A stretch of DNA of 64,000 nucleotides from Ephydatia muelleri (Eukaryota > Porifera > Demospongiae > Spongillida > Spongillidae), in NCBI GenBank assembly GCA_013339895.1, contig JABACO010000023.1, positions 3,762,198-3,826,197 on the forward strand, given 5' to 3'. Each line of letters begins with the position of its first letter. The stretch's first letter is position 1. Positions 31,201 to 42,189 of the stretch are shown here, piece by piece. The notes under the pieces are model-generated. The model saw nothing but the letters and a program-made list of their open reading frames with translations, did no database searches and was not told the origin of the DNA. Position numbers and translations under genes: made by a program.

Positions 31201-33527
31201 GGTTGTGGAGGTCAGTGCAGTGCCTGTGCCTGTTGGCTGGTTGTAAAGGTTAGTGTCTGTTGGCTGGTTGTGGAGGTTAGTGTCTGTTGGCTGGTTGTGG
31301 AGGTTAGTGTCTGTTGGCTGGTTGTGGAGGTTAGTGCCTTTTGTGTGTGTGATCAGGAGGGTTAGGAGGAATTGAAGTGAGGAAGGTGTGATGGGACGTA
31401 TAATTTTGATACCATATGAAAATTGAGGGGGGGGGGGGATATACTGTATGTGGATTTGTCTCATTGGGTGTTATTTCAGGTTACAAATTGTGAATACAAA
31501 TTGTGAATCACTTCGCATTTATTATTTTCAGTAAAAAAAAAGTGGTACAATTTTGAATTTGTGTAAAGGAAGATGCATACTGCAGAAGAATTTAAAGTGA
31601 TTTGGTGTATCTTGTTGCATAGGTCATGTGGAACCGTGGCGTGTCATGATGTCACTCAAGTCAGGTATACTATCAGAATCTACTTGGGCGCTAGACACTC
31701 TCAACATCCTCCTACACGACGACAGAACAGTGGGGTTTTTCTGTCTTAAGCACCATCAGAGTCTGCTGAACACACTTGTCGATCACTTCAAACAGTGCCT
31801 GACGGCCATCTTTGGGGACCAATTTGAAAGCCTGGGGAAGTATTACCCCCACTGTGAAGGAAAAGACGTTGTGTTGCCCAGGGAAGGCAAAGGTGGTAGC
31901 AGTGACTGCACACTAACAACAGACTGGCTGCTGGGGGCATCTGTGACAGATCATGCTATACTATCAAAGCGGAATGGGTTGTCTGGTTATCGAAAGGGTG
32001 CCAAGAACCGGCCTGTGCCCAACGGAGATGTAGGAAAGGAGGAGGATGAGATGGAGCAAGCGGTGCCACTGACTGGTGTTTTCAATGGCAGCACGGACAT
32101 GGCTCTTGGCCGAAGCGACAACCTCTCGCATATTGAGGTGTCATTTGCTAGTGATGACCCACTGTTCTTCCCTGAGAGTAAGGGAAGCCCCTCATTTGAA
32201 TCCGAGTGCCTTGGGTCTCGGCTGGAAAGAAACCGCAAGCGCCAGCGGATTGATGAAACCCCCCTTGCTGAGCTGCTGCGTAGATCCATTGTCAGTGACC
32301 ACAATGCTCAATTGTCTCTCTTGAGGCGGACAGTTCGAAGTCCAAAGAAGGTTGGGAGTGGTGAGCGTAGCCCTCAGAAGGAGAACGGACACTCTCAGGA
32401 GGAGGAGGTAGCTGGGGAGTGTCTAAGTAAGGGCACATCACCGCACAAGGACACCCGCGCCATAGGTGCTCAAGTGGATCGGAATAACAGGCTCAATCTG
32501 TCCGACCTGGAGGACAAAAAAAGCCTGTGATTGTTGAGGAAAGCGAAATATACCAGAAGGAACTGTTGCCCCTGTGGACGATACCGCCCAACAAGGAGTT
32601 CATACAGGCTCGCTGCCTGTGTGTGTCCAACATCCTCCGAAGCCTGTCCTTTATTCCCGGCAACGACATCGAGTTTTCCCAGCACGCTGGGACCCTGCTC
32701 ATCCTAGGACGGCTCTTGATGCTCCATCACTGCCACCTTGCACGACCGATGACTCAGTTGCACGATCACGTGCAAGAGGAGAAGCCTGATGACCCTGTGC
32801 CTCACAAAAACCACTGGTGGTGGGACTGTCTTGATGTGCTGCAAGAAACACGCTGGTCATCCTTTCGAATGTCTCTGGTCAACTGGATCTCTCCATTTAC
32901 CCAGAGTCCATAAGCTATCCCATTGTGGATGGGTTGATGCATTGGTTGGTGTGCCCATCCTCACGATCCGTTGACCCCCTTCCCGATTTTGCGATGGTGA
33001 CATCGCTTTCCCCTCAAAAGCTGGTGTTGGAAACCCTTGCCAAGATGTCGATCTTGGATTCAAACGTGAACTTTATTCTGGCCACCCCTCCCCTCTCTCG
33101 GGTGGACCTGATATTCTCACATCTGGTGCAGTGGTTTGGACAGAAAAAGCTCCCCGTCGTGAGACAGTTTGCACTTGTCCTTCTGGCAAACCTTGCGCAG
33201 GGGGACGAGAGCCTGGGCCAAATGATAGGGGAACAAAGGATGACAGTATCACTTCTCTTGGAGTGCCTGGAGGCGGCGGAGCAGGCGGCATGCACAAGTG
33301 GTGGGCAGCTGGTCGGAGGCTACAACCCTGATGATCCAAACAGTCTGTCGATAGCCATGCTTAGGCGGGCGGCAACCCTCCTGCATTGCCTGTCCAAGGT
33401 GCCCTCGAATCGAGCTGCTTTCTTACCTTTTCGTGACCGTCTGCTCTACCTTTCCACCTCTGAATATGTAGAGCCGTCTATTTCTAACATTTTAATGGAC
33501 ATGCTTTTTGAACTTGGGAAATTATAG
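24390..33527 (+). CDS. ARID1: ARID1/BAF250 subunit of SWI/SNF (BAF) chromatin remodeller
   Basis: DNA-binding scaffold of the BAF complex in the nucleus. Exons: 24390-24704, 25294-25611, 26132-26935, 27026-27067, 27180-27264, 28074-28168, 28358-29897, 31623-33527. An in-frame Met lies upstream at 24351. The N-terminal half is Gly/Pro/Gln/Met/Tyr-rich. The ARID fold spans 27180 to about 28560 ([35 protein letters not shown]). A second low-complexity region follows. The C-terminal BAF250 armadillo-like domain starts [20 protein letters not shown] and includes [16 protein letters not shown] and [14 protein letters not shown]. The last exon is not in one frame. At an A7 run (32516-32522) and at AAA 32846-32848 the reading frame shifts; one extra A at each place would restore the conserved protein. 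I regard both as probable sequence errors. Confidence 0.93.
27377..27407. repeat. 31-base poly-G run after a T run
   Basis: An uninterrupted G tract directly after eight T in the intron between the exons at 27264 and 28074. Such tracts form G-quadruplexes and are hard to sequence, so the length is unreliable. Confidence 0.9.
28000..28070. repeat. (TG)n tract ending at an ARID1 acceptor
   Basis: Pure TG tract of about 70 bp whose last unit runs into the acceptor cag at 28071-28073. The usual polypyrimidine tract is therefore replaced by alternating TG. Confidence 0.9.
28243..28278. repeat. 36-base poly-G run after a T run
   Basis: A second T11-C-G36 tract, in the next ARID1 intron (28169-28357). 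It has the same architecture as the run at 27377-27407. Confidence 0.9.
30860..31345. repeat. 24-27-bp minisatellite, about 18 copies
   Basis: Units of the type ttggctggttgtggaggtca followed by gtgtctg, with two longer units that insert gcagtgcctgtg. It occupies the long ARID1 intron 29898-31622. It is open in several frames and yields repetitive Cys/Val/Trp proteins with no support as genes. Confidence 0.93.
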
Positions 33528-33907
33528 CATTGTAAGTAAAGAAAGATAGCCTTTTTTTTTTCTTTTTTTTTTTGGTGCAATTGTGTGTGTGTGGTCTTCT
33601 CTCCGACCAGTACTTGCACTGTTGCATTCTGCTTTGCTCACTGATTCTGGTCGTGTGCTCTCATCTTGTATTATTGTGTCCTGTGCATGTGACACTGCCA
33701 TTCATTCATCCACTGTACCATTCAGAAGAACAAGATTAATAATTATACAATGAATTGAAACATCACCCATGGGTACTACGTGACAAGCGATGCATATTCG
33801 TTTTGTGTGTGTGGTTTCATCCTAAGAAGTCACAAATCGTTGCGGCTTATTCCCCAAAATCAATAGCACCTTGTGGACTGAGTCACGTGTATTGGAACGG
33901 ATCGAAG

Positions 33908-33984
33908 CTAGACTCGTACCCAGACCCTCAGTCCCATGGATTGGATGGCAGCTGTTGGGAATCAGGGTCTGGGTACGAGACTAG
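33908..33984. repeat. 77-bp hairpin with 21-bp arms
   Basis: Left arm ctagactcgtacccagaccc and right arm, in reverse complement, ctagtctcgtacccagaccc, with a 35-bp loop. A related motif, cctgggaacgaga, occurs at about 46826-46838 beside the second receptor copy, so it may be a dispersed short inverted-repeat family. Confidence 0.8.
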
Positions 33985-34038
33985 ATCTACCTGTGAAATA
34001 ATATGGTGTCTTGTGCACGAGTCGACTATTATAATGAT

Positions 34039-34128
34039 AAGGTAAGAAAGCAGCTCGATTCGAGGGCACCTTGGACAGGCAATGCAGGAGGATTGCCGCC
34101 CGCCTAAGCATGGCTATCGACAGACTGT
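34039..34128 (-). pseudogene. Inverted 90-bp copy of part of the ARID1 last exon
   Basis: The minus strand reads [20 protein letters not shown], equal to ARID1 codons at 33343-33433 except for one Thr-to-Ile change. Only one base appears to differ over about 90 bp, so the copy is young or kept identical by gene conversion. It lies about 600 bp downstream of its source in opposite orientation. If both are in one transcript they could pair into a long double-stranded stem. It is not a gene. Confidence 0.9.
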
Positions 34129-34463
34129 ATGCGGTCAATGCTGCTAATCTAAGCATGAACGACCACTGACATATTCTTTACATTAAAATAATCATTCTCC
34201 ATTTGTTAAGGGCGTGCCTCATCGGGATGTCGTGCAATGACCTAATTAAAGTTTCGCATTGTCATGCTGTACAGCATTCAGAGTGCTTTATTTCTGCAGG
34301 CATTGTACGCGTACCAGTACTACTCTGGGCACTACTGGATACAGTAACCTGAACAACATTTTATGCATAGACAAGGGTTTTATCCAAATATTCATAATAT
34401 GTTGATCTGTTGTGGCCTTTGCATTAAAATGCATACATTGTTGTGAGATGGTGTATCAGTTAA

Positions 34464-34516
<53 letters not shown>

Positions 34517-34636
34517 CACATACAGTACATATACACAAACACAGGGTTACAAAAGGTGTATGGGTAGGGCATACTATCGCACGTTCTGAACAGATTTTCC
34601 TCCTTTCAATTTACAGTATTGTCACATGGTGACGCC

Positions 34637-35215
34637 CTATGTCATTTGCTGTGCCACCTTAAACTGTATGTGAAGTCTTGCAATATCAGCATCCAATGTA
34701 GCCAGATCTCTCCTGAACTCCTGTTCGGTTGAGGTAGTTACAGATGTCAACATGCTACTTGTCTCAGTCATAGGTACAAGATTTCCATCTTTGATGCAAG
34801 GCCTTCTGCCTTGCACTGATAGCACATGACAAAAAGGAGGAGGAGGAGGAGGAGGAGGAGGAGGAGGAGGGGAAGACATCAGTGTGGAGCTGCTGCTTGC
34901 AGTGCTCAAGGGACTGGAGCCTTTCTCTGGATTGCTTCCATGCTGCTCACTTGCCATCCTTGCCCTGTAGAACGCACTAAACCTTCCAATACAAAGCGAC
35001 GAAAGTAAAACAAGTTGATATGATGTGTCTAGATGGCCAACCATACCCAGTGATGTCTCCACTGTCAACCAAGGAGCGAAAGCGATGTACTGCATCCACA
35101 GAGACAGAGTATGCAGCACCATGGTTCTGGTCGATGGGCTTCAACTCCGAAAGAAAGTAAGCGAGGCATTGTCTGATCTCACTGGAAAAATGGAATTAGA
35201 GGGCCACAGAGAGAT

Positions 35216-35255
<40 letters not shown>

Positions 35256-37285
35256 ACACACACACACACGCACACACACACACACACACATACACACACG
35301 CACACAACACACACACACACACACAAGCACACAACACACACACACACACACAAACACATGCTAATTCCACTTCTTACAGCAGCCTATCTTGGGCCTCAAG
35401 ATGCTCGACATTCTTCTCAGAGAGGGACATCTTGGTCATCTGAACATCCTCCTGTGCAGCTTCCAACAAATGCCTCGTCCTCGTCAGCTCATCCTTGCAC
35501 AAACTGAGGTCTGTGCCGGCAGTAGGGAAGGGGTTAATGGCAATACTGCATGCAGAGATAATGCAGACCCTTTTGTACAGCATCCAAACTATTCAATTGC
35601 TTCTGCGGAGAGATGAAATTCAAAAAACAGGTCACCATACATTCACGTGAACATATTAAATCACCTCCTCCTCACTCGTACAATGGCAATCATTGGACAT
35701 CTTGGCCTTGGTTAGTTCCTGTATGGACCAACCGTCACATGTCATAGTGTCAGCACTGAGTGCTCATGCTGGGCATTAATTAGATTGTACACACAACAAT
35801 AATAATTTCGATCGCTGCTAATCGACACTTTGTTACTGCTTGCGATGAAATAACTGAATGGTTAATAATATAATTACAATACAACATCATCAGACAAATT
35901 AGCTGCCATACAGTACTCATAACGCACCTCACTATCTGTGCAATCCTCATTCTTAGCATGACTGCCAGACAATGACAAACCTTACATACTAACTAGAAAT
36001 AGTAATTTGTTGCATGCTACTCATATGCAGTATGTGCAAACAACATAACAGTGCCACATGCATGCACACACACCACATGCACACACACCCACTTGCACAC
36101 CCACCCACATGCACACCACCCACATGCACACACCCCACACATGCACCCCCACATGCACACACCACCCACATGCACACCACACACATGCACACCCACATGC
36201 ACACACCACCCACATGCACACCACACACATGCACACCCACCCACATGCACACCTCCCCACACATGCACACCCACATGCACACCCACATGCACATACCACC
36301 CACATGCACACCCACATGCACATACCACCCACATGCACACACCCCCACACATACACACCCATCCACACATGCACACCCACATGCACACACCCCACACATG
36401 CACACCCACCCACACATGCACACACCACACACATGCACACCCACCCACATGCACACCTCCCCACATGCACACCTCCCACACATGCACATACCACCCACAT
36501 GCACACCCACATGCACACACCCCACACATGCACACCCACCCCACACATGCACACCCACCCACACATGCACACCCACCCACACATGCACACCCACATGCAC
36601 ACACCACCCACATGCACACCACACACATGCACACCCACCCACATGCACACCCACATGCACACCACACACATGCACACCACACACATGCACACCCACCCAC
36701 ATGCACACCCACCCACATGCACACCACACACATGCACACCACACACATGCACACCTCCCCACACATGCACACCCACCCACACATGCACACCCACATGCAC
36801 ACCACCCACATGCACACCCACCCACATGCACACCCACCCACATGCACACCTCCCCACACATTACCAGCTCCAGAGCCTCATTCCTGGCACTCAGTCTCTT
36901 GATCGCCTCTGCCTTCTGTAGGAGTTCCAACTTCAAGGCTGAACATTGAGACTTCTGCCACTCAACTGCAAAACAAGAGGAGAATGTCTCTACAAGGATA
37001 GACATTCACCAATGCACACACACACACACACACGTTCATATGTACATTGCAATGCTCTCAGAAAGCCCTCCACCCTCCCTCTTTTCACTACCTCCACCCT
37101 CCCTCTTTTCACTACCTCCACCCTCCCTCTTTTCACTACCTCCACCCTCCCTCTTTTCACTACCTCCACCCTCCCTCTTCACTACCTCCACCCTCCCTCT
37201 TCACTACCTCCACCCTCCCTCTTTTCACTACCTCCACCCTCCCTCTTTACACCCACATAACCAAAGGTCCACACCCACAAAGGCA

Positions 37286-37358
<73 letters not shown>

Positions 37359-39180
37359 CTTACGGTCCTTAAGCTGCTGGCTTGATTTAAGCCTTGCACT
37401 CTCCAACTTGCTCTTGGTCTCAGAATACGCAGTCTCACTTTTCAGCAGACACCTGGTTGCATAGAGCTTCATATACCCAATGCTCCCAGCTGCAGTGACC
37501 AGCTGGCACAGTCCCTCCCATCCCCACTCACTTGTGGAGGCGTGTCTTCTCCTCCTCCATCTCCTCCTGCCTCAGAAGCCACTCTGCACTCACCGTCCCC
37601 GGAGCTCCTCCCCCTACCATCCCGGCAGACTCCCGGGAGCTCAGGTGCATGCAAATGGCCTCCACATATGCTCGCTGCATGGCCTCTGCTGTCTCCAGCT
37701 GACTGGTCAGCTCCATGTTTGCTGTTGGGAACAACATAACAAGACCAGGGTCATATGTTTTAAAAATCTCTGTCAAAGGTTTGTCTGACCACAGCCAGAG
37801 GTTGCCTTGATGGTTGCCATGGAGCCCTCCAGCGAATGCAGCATTTCCTTCAGGAGACTGCGCACCGTGTCAAGTGTGTTGCCTTGGATACTGCTACCGG
37901 GGACAACGGGTTGTCCGCCATCTTGGTTAAGCCAACCCTGACCGCAGTGCAGTGGGAGTGGGGCCCCGGGCATGTACAAGCACTGCATCAGGCTGCTGCC
38001 CCCTCCTCTAGAAAAGGTGGGCACATTGGGAACAGGGAGGGTACCCATGTATGGTCCCATGGGGGTGAGAACGGGCTGCATTGAGAGGGGATTTGTGTAG
38101 TTGTAGGGAAACAAGTGACAGAACGACCAAGGGTAGGATTGAAGAGAAGGGTTGAGCTGGGGAGGAGGTGGGAGAGAATTGAACTGAGGAGGAAGTGGAG
38201 GATTGTACTGGGGAGGAGGTGGAGGAAGATTGAGCTGGGGAGGTGGTGGAGGAGGATTGAGCTGGGGAGGAGGTTGTAGAAGGCTGAGGAGTATCGTGTT
38301 GGGAAAGAGGATGAGGAGGAAGTGGAAGCGACTGGGGAGGAGGTAGCTCATGAGATCTCTTTGGCATGGCAGCTCTGTCTACATGCTTCACATCTTCACA
38401 TGGTATTTGATTTTCCTGCTCATCAGCTGCACATTGGTGTGGTAACTGGTTATTTTTCCTTCTACTTGCTGTGGGAAGAGGTGTGGTCTCCTTCTTGGCT
38501 ACTGGGTACTGAGGCTGGGGTGCCCTCTGGACAGGTGTGGAGCTGAGCTGCCTCAGAGTGGTCCTGTGTAAGGCTGATGTGCCTGGCTCTGTCACACTCC
38601 TCTTGTGACCCTGAGTGGGTGGAGGGACTGGACGATCTGCACCCTCTCCCCTCTCCCCTCTTCCTCCTCTGCTGTTGTGATTTCCACCACCACCACCACC
38701 ACCACCATTGTGACTACCACCATCACCACCACCACCACCACCATCGTGACCACCAGAATTCTCTACCGAGGTGCACTTATTCTGATGCACTGCTTGAAGA
38801 GGGGCCATCATGTTATTCTAAAGGTGGAACTGTTGAATGTTGCACTCTACCACCACCATCAGTTACCACTGTACCTTCAATGACTTCTTTCTCCTTTTAA
38901 ATTCAACTTTTTTAGCAGCTGGGCATGTAAAAGAGAAAATCTTTTCCCTTTCCTAAAAAACGTTTACTGCATGCCTACAATCTTCCCTAACTGTATAACT
39001 CCAAAGAATGTCATTCAAAATACCCAGGCTGTCTACTTCTCTCTCAAATACCCACCTTCACTCCCACACTTTCTATCTTTTACAACTTTTCTTACCTTTT
39101 TTGTCGCCTGGTATCATTAGGCTTTTCAACAAAGACGTGCACTTGTTAAGGCCCCTATGGGCTGATGCAATCTTGTGATA
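34637..39180 (-). CDS. Coiled-coil protein, probably CCDC14-like (centriolar satellite family)
   Basis: Multi-exon minus-strand gene. The last exon (about 34973-34637) is Ser-rich, has 12 consecutive prolines encoded by a GGA-repeat region on the plus strand, and ends EQEFRRDLATLDADIARLHI, close to the C-terminal signature of CCDC14 (DFRNGLAALDANIARL). Upstream coding pieces with coiled-coil character lie at about 35200-35043, 35530-35384 (RHLLEAAQEDVQMTKMSL), 36960-36870 (LKLELLQKAEAIKRL), 37480-37360 and 37730-37510. A Pro-rich exon at about 38340-37790 ends LRSLLKEMLHSLEGSMATIK. A Gly/Ser-rich piece at 38811-38350 and a short piece near 39175-39095 (GLNKCTSLLKSLM) resemble the CCDC14 N-terminus. 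CCDC14 acts at centriolar satellites in vertebrates. Exon borders and start are uncertain, and the frame changes around 38.3 kb. Confidence 0.5.
35217..35362. repeat. (CA)n microsatellite
   Basis: CA tract with minor tac and cgc interruptions, in an intron of the CCDC14-like gene. Confidence 0.9.
36055..36862. repeat. 800-bp CA-rich satellite built on cacatgcacaccc
   Basis: Irregular array of short units (cacatgcaca with ccc, ccaccc or cacca linkers) filling one intron. It is open in all six frames over most of its length, producing His/Thr/Pro or Gly/Val/Cys repeat proteins that are artefacts. Confidence 0.95.
37068..37252. repeat. 23-26-bp pyrimidine-rich minisatellite, about 8 copies
   Basis: Units ccaccctccctcttttcact plus acct, in two length forms (with and without ttt). 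It lies in an intron of the CCDC14-like gene and is followed by a (CA)n tract at 37288-37356. Confidence 0.92.
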
Positions 39181-39684
39181 TTGTGTGCGTGTGTGTGTGT
39201 GTGTGTGTGTGCGTGTGTGTGTGCGTGTGTATATTTGTGAGGTGGATTGCAAGAACGTCACATGAATTCAGTGTGTCTATTCATATACGTGTGTATGTGT
39301 GCAAATACATGTACAAGTTACTTGTATACGTATGTGCGTGCTTGAGTACACATTGTATATGTGGAGTTACTTCATATTTTGTACGTACGCCCACTAGTGT
39401 ACTAACACATCAGTAGTCAGCGCACATAAACAAATGTATACCTGCTCTTCGGTATCACTTGAATACAAGGAATAGTGCGGTTCGCTGTATCTCGGTCTAA
39501 GCATTCTTCCCTTCCACACTTCTTTTTTAAAGTTAGCGCGCAGTGGATTAACCATTCAATTGAGCGTGACGTACGTATTCTACATTAACTACGCTAAGAA
39601 TAAATTATTGACATGTACATGTATCTACCGGAAGTGACGAAATTGATAGCACTAGCAGATGTGGGAGGGTCTCATAACTGTACA

Positions 39685-42132
39685 ATGAAGTGGTGGCCAT
39701 TGCTTTTGACGTACGTAGTCGGACTTTCGAGACACGTGCGTGCCGATACACTGTGTCCAAAGGAGGGTGGCAGCTCATGCAAGTGTCAAACTCCCAGTGG
39801 ACTGATCGATCTAACACCGCTGTCGTCAACTACAGGACCGAGGTACGGAGGCTGTTTGCTCACGTGATTAACCATCAGCCTGTACGTTGTTCCTTAAACT
39901 ATGGTTTTTCAGACGTGAAATATCATAGGCACACACCTACCAGCACTCACGTACTCATTATGTGACTGTCGTGCGGGCACATTAGCGTGAGTGCGCTTCG
40001 TTATATCATTTGTTTATTGGAACGACATGGAAACATAAAATGCCTCTTAAATCGATGATGCTCTAAAGATAATGGACATGGCTTTGTTTTTTTTTATCCG
40101 CTCCAACACCTCTAGTCACGTGACGCGCGCCTATGGATTTAATTTTATTAGCCATAATTGGTTGCTCGGTTAGACCTCCTAAAACGTGTTTGCGCAGAAG
40201 CTAGTTACTATGCGCATTTTTCGGGTACTAAATCATCGTATCTTTCATCTTTGCTATTTTTGTCACATGGGATTTAGAGAAACCCTTGATTCGAAGCTAT
40301 ATGGTTCGATTATTACAATATCTAAGACCGATGCGGAATCAATGACGCAGTAGCTTATATTACGAAAGCTAAAACGTAGCCCATAGGCATAGTCTAGATT
40401 GTTCTGATGCAATTTTCAGTTCCCCTTTATAATAATTGGCACATCCGTACCTTTGATGTTTGTAATTGAGGATTTATGTTCTTGGGAAGATGTACATGTA
40501 CACATTATGCAACTCCTTCCCTTTAAGTCATCTAGCAGCAATGAATGAATAAGCAGTTGCACATTTCATATATCTCACATGATTATCTTGATAATTTTCA
40601 TCACGTGTTTCACTCTGATCAGAAAATTACTGTATTGCACGTGTTAATCAAGACATTTCAAATCATGTACCTGGCAACTCCATGAAACCACTTTATTATA
40701 AGCACTGCTGTACAGCTAGAAATGAGGTGGACCACTGAATAACACATCTTAAGGCAAACAACAGAATCTTAAGTTAATATTTGCTACACATCTTATGTAT
40801 TTGATGCCAGACCATTTCTCTTCCTAAATTGACAGTTTTACAATCAAGGACTCTTCTGGTGTAACCTACACTTATAACCCGTGTCAAGGCTTCTCTGATG
40901 GAGGCTGTCCTAGTGGGACATCTGTAAGCCATTAACATTGGCATGACATTGTGTAATCTGTTGCATGCATTCCTGGGGAATGAGGTATGAATCGTCTTTT
41001 CCATCCTTAAATTAAGTACAACACATCAGCAGGCAGGAACAATAGTTTATAGTTGTAAGGTAGGTTGGATGTGATGCTAAGTTTTGAAACTCATTATCAA
41101 GAGATTTTTTTTAAAGATTTGCTTGTAGATTTGACTACTACAATGTCAGAAATCTGCTATTCTTATGATATAATTATGTCCCTGGCTAGCCAGAGCTGTT
41201 CTCTCCAGTCTCTCAATTCCAGACCTAATTAGTATAGTTATTTTATTTAAATTTATTAATTAGGTTACAAAAGCAGTAGTTAGCTAGGGTAGTGGTTTTA
41301 CTGTGCATTGTATTGCAGCAGTGGAAAGTAATATAAAGAATCTTTAAGTGTAAGTGTGATTTAGACTATTTAAGTGCCTCAGTGTTTTGGAATATTGTCG
41401 AGGGATAATCAGCATCAGAATTCATCTGCTTCTTGCTTAGGTATGTCAAGCATCTACAACTGTACTTGGAACGATTGGGACAGAAGTCATCCATTATGAT
41501 GTTGCTTTATCAATAACTGGTCTGTTAATGCTTATTCTGCTACCGGAAGTCGAGTGCAAGTTAATTTGATATGTAACCAGACTGCTACCACTCCAATCCT
41601 AACTTACAATGGAAAGATTATTACACTAACTGTATATAGTCTTATCTTCTGCAGACATGTAGTTAAATAAATTAATCTGTTTCTTAGGTGTTCGACCTCA
41701 CCTCTTGTCAGTGCTGTTATGGTGGGTGTACACCAAGTGCAGGCAGTAGTGCTGTTGCACCTGGCATCATTGGAATAGTCTTTATTGTTGTGTAAGTGGT
41801 GTGTTAAAAGATGAGTATGGCTGGGTAGCAAGAAAAGAAAACGGTGGTAAGTGTTTTAGATATGACATCTTCCTCCAGTATCATTGCAGCTATTGTTGTG
41901 TACTTTATGGCGGGGAGTATCTACATGAGCACACAGAGGAACGCAAGTGGCCTGGATATTATACCAACAGAACATTCTGGCTTGAGATACCTTTCTTGAT
42001 CTGGGTAAGCCTTGGCAGCCATTTTAATTGAGGGTCATTTTGAGCCACTGTTTGTTGTCCTTCCAGGATGGAATGAAGTTCTCAGTTAGTCCATGTCGTG
42101 ATCGAATGTCTGGATACAAGTCTTTGAAATGA
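39685..42132 (+). CDS. CD-MPR-like sorting receptor, copy 1 (possibly a pseudogene)
   Basis: Type I membrane protein with a mannose-6-phosphate receptor homology (MRH) domain, a fold used for lysosomal sorting receptors. Exons: 39685-39842 (signal peptide MKWWPLLLTYVVGLSRHVRA), 40836-40923, 41441-41631, 41688-41791, 41879-42004, 42067-42132. Domain landmarks are YTYNPCQGF, CNQTATTP and FDLTSCQCCYGGC, followed by the transmembrane segment and a tail with DGMKFSVSPC and YKSL, a YxxL-type sorting signal. Compared with copy 2, exon 3 has a one-base deletion that shifts the frame before its second half, and exon 4 lacks 24 in-frame bases. Copy 1 is therefore probably non-functional unless the deletion is a sequence error. 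Tissue use and ligand are unknown. Confidence 0.65.
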
Positions 42133-42189
42133 TCATTTTTTTTTGCCACTTAGTGTTTTATTATCATTCTTATATTTTTATATTTTTAT

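Larger units (their letters stand above)
33528..34636. other. Intergenic region between ARID1 and the CCDC14-like gene (convergent)
   Basis: Contains T-rich stretches likely belonging to the ARID1 3' UTR, a 77-bp hairpin (33908-33984), an inverted copy of part of the ARID1 last exon (34039-34128), and a (CA)n tract at 34468-34511. No gene was recognised. Confidence 0.7.

Noticed and set aside
30763-31365. 200-residue open frame rich in WLVVEVSVC
   Set aside because: Translation of the minisatellite inside an ARID1 intron.
36014-36949. Long open frames on both strands at 36.0-37.0 kb encoding His/Thr/Pro or Gly/Val/Cys repeats
   Set aside because: They are six-frame translations of a CA-rich satellite; no start context, no conserved domain, and the strand is an intron of the CCDC14-like gene.
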